From: Rhabdornis inornatus
Lineage: Eukaryota; Chordata; Aves; Passeriformes; Rhabdornithidae
Assembly (NCBI GenBank): GCA_013397075.1
Contig: VWZS01000638.1
Span: 384,847-448,846, forward strand
Direction of reading: 5' to 3'
DNA: 64,000 nucleotides
This document shows, piece by piece, positions 62,901-64,000 of the stretch. Position numbers and translations under genes: made by a program. The notes under the pieces were generated by a model. The model did no database searches and was not told the origin of the DNA. It worked only from the letters and a program-made list of their open reading frames with translations. Each line of letters opens with the position of its first letter. Within the stretch, counting starts at the first letter, position 1.

Positions 62901-64000
62901 GTACATTCTATGCCTCTTCTGCAAAGAAGCTGAAATTCACTTTGTGCATTGTATATGAGAGGAATTGGAATTACATTCTGAATGGCTTCAGGAGAGGGAA
63001 CTGTGTTTCTCTTTCCCCTCCAGCAGCGGTTCTGTTTGAAGAGTCAGACTCTTAACCTAAGAAATGTTTCATGTTTCTCTAGAGCTATAAACGGGCTGTG
63101 GAGCTCAACCCAGACCAAGCACAAGCCTGGATGAATATGGGAGGCATTGAGCACATCAAGGTATGACAGTTTTGGTTTTCCTTAAGCTGCCAGGTGCAAA
63201 AACTCAAGACAAAAAGCTAAATTGGTTTCAGACTGCCAAGGGTTGCATGTTTGTGAACAGCAAGTCCCTTGACATATTTTATCCAAAAAGGAGGGAAGTC
63301 TCTTTACCCCAGCTAGAATTCCCAAGCAGGTTGCTTGGTAAAGCAAATCTCATATTGTGAGAGTGCGGGCTGCAAGGAACAACCTGCTCCTCTGTAAAGC
63401 TTTCCTGCTTCAGTTGTTGACCTACCTTAGGAAAATGTCACCATGAGTCAACTTTTAGGGTTTTTCTCTACCTAATTAATTTAATAAAGATGTCTCATGC
63501 AGAATAGTGGCATGAAATTATGGAAATAGGCAGCCTACCCTGTGGTTGCTTATTCTTTTGAATACTTTAGCATATCATTATGATTTGGGTCTTAAGGAGT
63601 CACATTGTGTGATGTCCTTAAGCTATCCTGTTGCTGAGTAAAATTAACTCTTCTGGTGCAACATAATAGGAAAATGTAAATCTATTTCTTGCTGTGTGAG
63701 TTTCATCAAATTTAGGTTAACAGCACTTGGTGATCTATTTCATAAAGAAGAAGTATTTTTGTAAACCAGCAATGTCACGTTTTTTCAACTCTTGTTTACC
63801 CTGTGTTACGTTTTTCACTTTACCCTCAGAATGAACTTTCTGTGTGGAATGTGAATGAGACTTACCACTCATTTTCTTTGCAGGGGAGCTACATCACTGC
63901 CCGTGACTACTATGAGAAAGCCTTACAACTGGTTCCAAACAGCAAGCTGCTGAAGGAGAATCTGGCCAAACTGGATCGCTTGGAGAAACGGTTTCAAGAA
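8839..64000 (+). CDS. TMTC1: TMTC1, partial (C-terminal about 500 residues, 12 exons, 3' end cut by window)
   Basis: Join of 8839-8960, 21962-22126, 30386-30499, 45030-45173, 51562-51670, 56597-56699, 59661-59796, 60972-61116, 61233-61370, 61762-61884, 63083-63160 and 63884-64000. The product is 498 codons without a stop, and all eleven internal introns are GT-AG. TMTC1-4 are ER multi-pass membrane enzymes (a GT-C type family) that put O-linked mannose on cadherin extracellular domains; TMTC1 has also been linked to ER calcium handling. The fragment begins with the conserved family segment around residues 16-40 (PFIPASNLFF, VAERVLY), then a hydrophobic helix near 64-79, then about eleven TPRs from residue 106. 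Residue by residue it follows my memory of vertebrate TMTC1 far better than TMTC2-4. The N-terminal half (most membrane segments and the presumed catalytic loop) lies upstream of the window. The vertebrate protein is about 880 residues, so only a few C-terminal residues and the stop should be missing. Confidence 0.96.
9751..9925 (-). mobile_element. CR1 LINE 3' fragment, minus orientation
   Basis: On the + strand it begins with AGAATCAC followed by a GGTTTAGGCTGGAAAGGACCTT-type segment and a TCTAGTCC segment. This is the reverse complement of the CR1 3' terminus. The diverged match continues through GAGATTCCACAAC and ATCTCTGGG to about 9925. The element is 5'-truncated, as is usual for CR1. 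The divergence suggests an old copy. Confidence 0.85.
10780..10935 (-). repeat. Ancient MIR-like (CORE-SINE type) relic
   Basis: A CTTTTCATC segment, then GGGCTTTGCAAA, AAAGTAGGT and GAAAGACTGAGGT, then TCTGTGATAGAGTCC, follow in the same order as the reverse complement of amniote MIR-type SINEs. The copy is heavily diverged and interrupted by a T-run near 10853-10864. The call is from recalled consensus only. Confidence 0.45.
13905..13975 (+). repeat. Ancient MIR-like SINE relic (plus orientation)
   Basis: AAGTGACCCCAGTTCTGCTTC followed closely by TGTGAAATAGGGATAATAA resembles the MIR core stretch with CTCAGTTTCC and the TGTAAAATGGGGATAATAA-like motif. Only about 70 bp is recognisable. Confidence 0.45.
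16461..16519 (+). mobile_element. CR1 LINE 3' terminus, plus orientation
   Basis: GATTGGTCTTGATGACCTT, GAAGGTCTTTTTCAACCTTA and a terminal TGTTTCTGTGATTTTATGA match the 3' end of avian CR1, including the ATTCTATGA-type terminal repeats in degraded form. The short T-rich run just upstream (16430-16451) is not part of the element. Confidence 0.8.
17530..17592. repeat. Possible ancient amniote interspersed-repeat relic
   Basis: GATGAAATCAGTGGATTTAC, then TTTACATTTGTGTAGTTGAG and ATTAAATCAG, resemble a dispersed sequence common in turtle and crocodile introns (of the form TGAAGTCAATGGGAGTTAC... GTGTAACTGAGAT...). I cannot name the family with confidence. Confidence 0.3.
17635..17695. repeat. Degenerate tandem TTACCAAAT/TTACCATTT repeat
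   Basis: About four imperfect copies of a unit containing TTACCAAA or TTACCATT lie in tandem, one of them partly inverted (GGTAAA). It looks like a small local minisatellite. Confidence 0.55.
21495..21600 (+). repeat. Ancient MIR-like SINE relic (plus orientation)
   Basis: TCCTGCCTCAGCTTCACAAT, TTGTAGACTGGAATTAATAG and CACCCACCACTGGGATTGTT follow the order of the MIR core (CCTCAGTTTCC, then AAAATGGGAATAATAGCA, then CCTCACAGGG). The copy is diverged. Confidence 0.45.
21933..21961 (+). promoter_or_regulatory. Splice acceptor with a 24-T polypyrimidine tract
   Basis: Twenty-four consecutive T (21933-21956) are followed by CCC and the AG at 21960-21961. This is the whole polypyrimidine tract of the acceptor for the 165-nt exon. 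Long pure T tracts bind U2AF65 and compete for PTB and TIA1. They are also prone to length slippage, so inclusion of the exon could vary with tract length. The length itself may be miscalled in the assembly. Confidence 0.9.
21962..22126 (+). CDS. TMTC1: TMTC1 exon (last transmembrane helix region)
   Basis: The exon is 165 nt: one base finishing Ser41 (AG|T), then residues 42-95, then AG of a split codon (phase 2 to phase 2). It encodes MGYCILFVHGL, a basic linker (KKLSTWLNRWR) and a strongly hydrophobic helix near 64-79 (VPALFALLLLLFSW). TVKQNEIWLSRESLF (81-95) follows and leads into the TPR domain. In the family this is the last membrane span before the lumenal TPRs. The length is a multiple of three with equal phases, so skipping would keep frame but remove this helix and probably change the topology of everything after it. 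The donor is CAG|gtagga. Confidence 0.95.
22921..23062 (-). mobile_element. tRNA-Ile-headed, CR1-tailed SINE (TguSINE1-like), minus orientation
   Basis: On the minus strand the head (about 23062 to 22984) follows tRNA-Ile(AAU) closely. The A box TGGCTCAGTGG is at 23055-23045, the B box GGTTTGATCCC at 23010-23000, and the acceptor-stem side reads CCCGTA-like to TGGCC/CCA-like at 22984. The tail (22983-22921) is a CR1-type 3' end, containing TTGGAAGGG and CATAGAGTATTCTGAG on the + strand. A tRNA-Ile head joined to a CR1 tail is the architecture of the songbird SINEs mobilised by CR1. This element is the main support for a passerine origin. It is not a functional tRNA gene: the anticodon arm is altered and there is a 4-base insertion beside the B box. 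Confidence 0.82.
23900..25910 (-). mobile_element. Ancient CR1-clade LINE, antisense ORF2 relic (about 2 kb)
   Basis: In order along the + strand, stretches match the reverse complement of old amniote CR1-type reverse transcriptase sequence. They are TTTTGGCTTCTACAGCATCC (from 23969); GGTGTCCCCTCATTCTGGTG; TGGTGTCATCAGCAAACATG; TGATTCATGAGAGGATCTTC; the TTTCTGGTCTGT segment; TTTAGCTTTTCTGCTGTGG; TTTTGGTCTGCCTAATTATG; and a final GTTGGCCTTTTTGTTGTCC near 25890. No long open frame remains, so it is a decayed fossil. The 5' side of the element lies at the higher coordinates. Inner parts (about 24905-25080) are replaced by AT-rich sequence. The family call comes from memory of consensus sequences. 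Confidence 0.72.
24905..25002. repeat. AT-rich short tandem repeat plus perfect-arm hairpin
   Basis: Near-identical units containing TAATATATTATAAT repeat from about 24915 to 24950. They are followed by an inverted repeat with 10-bp perfect arms: CCTCACTAAG at 24962-24971 and CTTAGTGAGG at 24984-24993, loop 12. The arms extend to about 16 bp with one mismatch. The segment sits inside the antisense LINE relic. Confidence 0.75.
30386..30499 (+). CDS. TMTC1: TMTC1 exon (start of TPR array, TPR1)
   Basis: The exon is 114 nt: one base finishing residue 96, then residues 97-133, then AA of a split Lys codon (phase 2 to phase 2). It encodes SGVKTLPHNAKVHYNYANFL and onward, and residues 106-138 form the first TPR (helix A YNYANFL, helix B EAIYHYKTAL, closing LYPR from the next exon). 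The acceptor is cttcacag|ctcagg and the donor ctcaa|gtaagt. The first base of the exon is C, so the junction codon is AGC (Ser), where the mammalian protein as I recall it has Arg. The length is a multiple of three and close to one TPR, so skipping would remove about one repeat without a frameshift. Confidence 0.95.
30903..31105 (-). repeat. Ancient MIR-like SINE relic (minus orientation)
   Basis: AATAATGGTACTTACTACTT, CACAGAGCTTTGCATGAA and AAATATCATTGCTGAGG, then GGAGGAAGCTGAAGCAGCA and GGTGAATCAAGGTCCAGGGC, parallel the reverse complement of amniote MIR-type SINEs. Those run AATAGTACTTACTACTTGTA to GAGGAAACTGAGGCA. The copy is heavily diverged. Confidence 0.45.
31690..32150 (-). mobile_element. 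Ancient CR1-clade LINE 3' region relic, minus orientation
   Basis: TACTGAAGGTTAATTACATT, CCAGCTTCCAGTCATTGGAT, CAATGCCACACTGAAGATCC, CCTTAACCTGCTGCTTGATA and AGTCTCTGAACTTTTTCCAA occur in the order of the reverse complement of old amniote CR1-type LINE 3' regions (...GGTTAATTACCCTCAC..., ...CTTCCAGCCATTGGATC..., ...CTCTGAACCCTCTCCAATTT...). No intact frame remains. Confidence 0.7.
35999..36019. repeat. (TG)10 microsatellite
   Basis: There are ten uninterrupted TG units plus one T. It is probably length-polymorphic. Confidence 0.97.
41137..41160. repeat. Short perfect hairpin
   Basis: Ten-base arms CATTCTTCAT (41137-41146) and ATGAAGAATG (41151-41160) enclose a 4-base loop. It lies in a T/A-rich intron stretch with no adjacent gene signal. 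Confidence 0.85.
41766..42018 (+). mobile_element. CR1 LINE 3' end, plus orientation
   Basis: Clear CR1 3' region with these segments: AACTGAAAGAGGGCAG, GGATATTAGGAAGAAATTA, GAGGCACTGGAACACATTG, GAAGCTGTGGATGCCCCATT, GCCAGATTGGATGGGGCTTT and TGGTCTTTAAGGTCCTTTA. It ends in CATTCTATGATT. The copy is 5'-truncated at about 250 bp, which is typical of CR1. Confidence 0.93.
45030..45173 (+). CDS. TMTC1: TMTC1 exon (TPR2 and first helix of TPR3)
   Basis: The exon is 144 nt: one base finishing Lys134, then residues 135-181, then AA of Lys182 (phase 2 to phase 2). TPR2 spans about 140-169 (helix A ALNNLGTLTKD, helix B EAKDYYRRALQLNP). It is about four residues shorter than the usual 34 between the helices (KD-VVEAKDYY). 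TPR3 starts at NRALFNLGNLL (171-181). The acceptor is tttttcccag|g and the donor ctcaa|gtaagtt. The split Lys codon (AA|G) repeats the junction of the previous intron. The exon is symmetric and divisible by three, so skipping would be in frame. Confidence 0.96.
45802..45826. promoter_or_regulatory. Candidate POU-octamer/homeodomain and RUNX motif cluster
   Basis: ATGCAAATTAAT (45802-45813) contains the canonical octamer ATGCAAAT overlapping a homeodomain TTAAT. AACCGCA (45820-45826) fits a RUNX core. Such short motifs are frequent by chance. The call is only that they lie 7 bp apart within an AT-rich, repeat-free stretch (about 45740-45850). Confidence 0.25.
47301..47338. repeat. AT/GT-rich microsatellite
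   Basis: An (AT)7-like run, an interruption AAAAATATAAATGTG, and a second (TA)4 block form an imperfect AT microsatellite. Confidence 0.9.
48130..48184. repeat. Inverted repeat, 13-bp perfect arms
   Basis: AGATTTCTTACTT (48130-48142) and AAGTAAGAAATCT (48172-48184) are exact reverse complements separated by 29 bp. The fold is a 55-nt hairpin. The loop is large for a microRNA precursor and no conserved seed is recognised. Confidence 0.85.
49069..49360 (-). mobile_element. CR1 LINE 3' fragment, minus orientation
   Basis: CTTTAGAGATCATTTGGAG, CTCAGAGCAAGCCTGATTGG, CATGTCCAGC-like text, GGACAGAGATGCCACAATCT, GTGCAGCCTGTTCCAGTGTT and CTTGTCCTGTCATTGTGCA follow the reverse complement of avian CR1. 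The 3' terminus side is at the lower coordinates. Confidence 0.9.
49811..49890. repeat. Perfect 40-bp tandem duplication (2 copies)
   Basis: The 40-base unit at 49811-49850 (starting CCCAGTTTATGATAAATTAG) is repeated without any difference at 49851-49890. Zero divergence suggests a very recent duplication or an assembly artefact. Confidence 0.97.
51562..51670 (+). CDS. TMTC1: TMTC1 exon (TPR3 second helix, TPR4 first helix)
   Basis: The exon is 109 nt: one base finishing Lys182, then residues 183-218, ending at a codon boundary (phase 2 to phase 0). It encodes SQGKKEEAVILLRDSIKYGP and then ADAYSSLASLLAEQ. Helix B of TPR3 and helix A of TPR4 are clear (consensus A and L/Y positions present). 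The acceptor has a strong pyrimidine tract (TTTTTTTTGCTCCTTCCTGCAG). The donor CAG|gtaaca is weaker than gtaagt. In frame, the coding sequence stays open into the downstream intron as far as 51862, so intron retention would add 63 residues before a stop rather than stop immediately. Confidence 0.96.
51671..56596 (+). other. TMTC1 intron, 4.9 kb
   Basis: The donor is gtaaca and the acceptor ctctttcaag at 56596. Contents are a MIR-like relic (52375-52460), short CA and GT runs (52011-52023, 54326-54339) and an AT-rich TAATTA-bearing segment (53095-53230). The window's longest stop-free frame (53891-54475, -) lies here and has no recognisable product. No exon is seen. Confidence 0.86.
52375..52460 (-). 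repeat. Ancient MIR-like SINE relic (minus orientation)
   Basis: CAACACCCCTGTGAGGTGAA, ATTGTCCCACAGAGG, then AAAAGAGAACTCGAGGCACA resemble the reverse complement of the MIR core (ACAACCCTGTGAGGTAGG, then TTATCCCCATTTTACAGA, then GGAAACTGAGGCACA). Confidence 0.5.
56597..56699 (+). CDS. TMTC1: TMTC1 exon (TPR4 second helix, TPR5 first helix)
   Basis: The exon is 103 nt: residues 219-252 plus the first base of Gly253 (phase 0 to phase 1). It encodes ERLKEAEEVYKAGIENCPES, then SDLHNNYGVFLVDT. Helix B of TPR4 (KEAEEVYKAGI) is followed by helix A of TPR5 (LHNNYGVFL). The acceptor is ttctctttcaag|gaacgg, an AAG acceptor rather than CAG. The donor is ACCG|gtaagtg. Its length is not a multiple of three, so skipping alone would shift frame. 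Confidence 0.95.
56700..59660 (+). other. TMTC1 intron, 3.0 kb
   Basis: The donor is gtaagtg and the acceptor ttttcctctccag at 59660. I see nothing inside that I can name beyond ordinary intron sequence. Confidence 0.88.
59661..59796 (+). CDS. TMTC1: TMTC1 exon (TPR5 second helix, most of TPR6)
   Basis: The exon is 136 nt: two bases finishing Gly253, residues 254-297, then AG of Arg298 (phase 1 to phase 2). It encodes SPERAMSHYRQAILLSP, then HVAMVNLGRLHRSLGQNKEA and EVWYK. Helix B of TPR5 is ERAMSHYRQAI. TPR6 spans about 273-305 (VNLGRLHRSLG, then KEAEVWYKRAL continuing into the next exon). The exon is more GC-rich than the left-hand exons. The acceptor is tcctctccag|g and the donor AAGAG|gtgagg. 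Confidence 0.96.
59797..60971 (+). other. TMTC1 intron, 1.2 kb
   Basis: The donor is gtgagg and the acceptor cccaaactccag at 60971. No embedded element that I can name. Confidence 0.88.
60972..61116 (+). CDS. TMTC1: TMTC1 exon (end of TPR6, TPR7, start of TPR8)
   Basis: The exon is 145 nt: one base finishing Arg298, then residues 299-346 (phase 2 to phase 0). It encodes ALKVSRKAEILSPLGALYYN, then TGRYEEALQVYREAAALQPS and NKDIRLAL. TPR7 (about 306-338) is a textbook repeat with G-L-Y, Y-A and P at consensus positions. The acceptor is aactccag|g and the donor CTG|gtgagc. The following intron is only 116 bp. Confidence 0.96.
61117..61232 (+). other. TMTC1 intron, 116 bp (shortest in the window)
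   Basis: The donor is gtgagc and the acceptor gctctgttatag. It is GC-rich in its first half. Reading on from the upstream exon, the frame meets a stop near 61206, so a retained copy would truncate the protein. Confidence 0.93.
61233..61370 (+). CDS. TMTC1: TMTC1 exon (TPR8 second helix, TPR9 first helix)
   Basis: The exon is 138 nt: residues 347-392 (phase 0 to phase 0). It encodes AQVLAMMGRTKEAEKMTNHI, then LNEDAECLECYRLLSAIYSK and QELYAK. It has TPR8 helix B (KEAEKMTNHIL) and TPR9 helix A (ECYRLLSAIYSK). A CLEC dipeptide-cysteine pair (373 and 376) stands out and is also present in the mammalian protein as I recall it. The acceptor is gttatag|gct and the donor AAG|gtacca. It is symmetric and divisible by three. 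Confidence 0.96.
61371..61761 (+). other. TMTC1 intron, 391 bp
   Basis: The donor is gtacca and the acceptor gctttttcacag. Nothing further is recognised in it. Confidence 0.92.
61762..61884 (+). CDS. TMTC1: TMTC1 exon (TPR9 second helix, start of TPR10)
   Basis: The exon is 123 nt: residues 393-433 (phase 0 to phase 0). It encodes ALEAIEKALQLKPKDPKVIS, then ELFFTKGNQLREQNLLDKAF and E. TPR9 closes with LQLKPKD. TPR10 (about 408-444) begins PKVISELFFTKGNQLREQN and is a few residues longer than usual. The exon is close in length to one TPR, symmetric and divisible by three. The donor GAG|gtatga is weaker than consensus. Confidence 0.96.
61885..63082 (+). other. TMTC1 intron, 1.2 kb
   Basis: The donor is gtatga and the acceptor tgtttctctag. 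It contains a plus-strand CR1 3' terminus at 62331-62457. No exon is seen. Confidence 0.9.
62331..62457 (+). mobile_element. CR1 LINE 3' terminus, plus orientation
   Basis: GAAACAACCTTGTCTAGTGG, AAGGTATCACTGCC, GATAATCTTTAAAGTCCTTC and CCAACCCAAACCATTCCAT match the CR1 3' end. They are followed by a degraded ATTCTCTGATTCT-type terminal repeat. Confidence 0.88.
63083..63160 (+). CDS. TMTC1: TMTC1 exon (TPR10 second helix, TPR11 first helix)
   Basis: The exon is 78 nt: residues 434-459 (phase 0 to phase 0), the smallest coding exon in the window. It encodes SYKRAVELNPDQAQAWMNMG, then GIEHIK. It closes TPR10 (RAVELNPD) and opens TPR11 (AWMNMGGIEHIKG). The acceptor is tttctctag|agc and the donor AAG|gtatga. 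Skipping would keep frame but would fuse half-repeats. Confidence 0.96.
63161..63883 (+). other. TMTC1 intron, 723 bp
   Basis: The donor is gtatga and the acceptor attttctttgcag. No repeat that I can name. Confidence 0.92.
63884..64000 (+). CDS. TMTC1: TMTC1 final visible exon (TPR11 and C-terminal helix), cut by window end
   Basis: The 117 nt visible encode residues 460-498, and reading starts at phase 0 after tttgcag. It encodes GSYITARDYYEKALQLVPNS, then KLLKENLAKLDRLEKR and FQE at the very last base. TPR11 ends at LVPNS, and the rest is a charged amphipathic capping helix. In vertebrate TMTC1 the protein ends a few residues after this point, so this is probably the terminal coding exon, with the stop and 3' UTR just beyond the window. 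The stop is not visible, so this is inference. Confidence 0.94.

Noticed and set aside
1..64000. CRISPR array, operon, or other prokaryotic or viral system
   Set aside because: There are no regularly spaced direct repeats and no dense gene packing. GT-AG introns, CR1 and MIR-like repeats and a spliced vertebrate gene explain the whole window.

Overview
The window is vertebrate genomic DNA and almost certainly avian. It holds the 3' part of one protein-coding gene on the + strand, TMTC1 (protein O-mannosyl-transferase TMTC1, an ER membrane protein with a C-terminal TPR array). No bacterial or viral gene organisation is present. I recognise twelve coding exons by translation and by GT-AG boundaries: 8839-8960, 21962-22126, 30386-30499, 45030-45173, 51562-51670, 56597-56699, 59661-59796, 60972-61116, 61233-61370, 61762-61884, 63083-63160 and 63884-64000. 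The last exon runs off the right edge. Joined, they give 1494 nt, exactly 498 codons with no stop, and every junction keeps frame. I number residues of this fragment 1-498. Layout: 1-8838 is intron upstream of the first visible exon. The first two exons encode the last membrane-associated part of the transferase. From residue about 106 onward there are about eleven TPR units. Introns are very large on the left (13.0, 8.3, 14.5, 6.4, 4.9 and 3.0 kb) and short on the right (1.2 kb, 116 bp, 391 bp, 1.2 kb, 723 bp). Five of the junctions are phase 2 and four of the last five are phase 0. The bird call rests on several CR1 LINE 3' ends in both orientations and on a SINE at 22921-23062 that joins a tRNA-Ile-like head to a CR1-like tail. 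That arrangement matches the tRNA-Ile/CR1 SINEs known from songbirds (TguSINE1 type), so a passerine is the best guess. This is inference from recalled consensus sequences; no search was run. The rest is intron: relics of older CR1-clade LINEs (about 23900-25910 and 31690-32150), MIR-like SINE relics, microsatellites, a 40-bp perfect tandem duplication, some hairpins and a CpG-dense patch near 2180-2285. I found no additional gene, RNA gene, CRISPR array or new multi-gene system. The points most worth a second look are the 24-T tract directly abutting the acceptor of the 165-nt exon, the tRNA-Ile/CR1 SINE with recognisable A and B boxes, the intronic CpG patch, and the run of frame-preserving exons that roughly match single TPR units.
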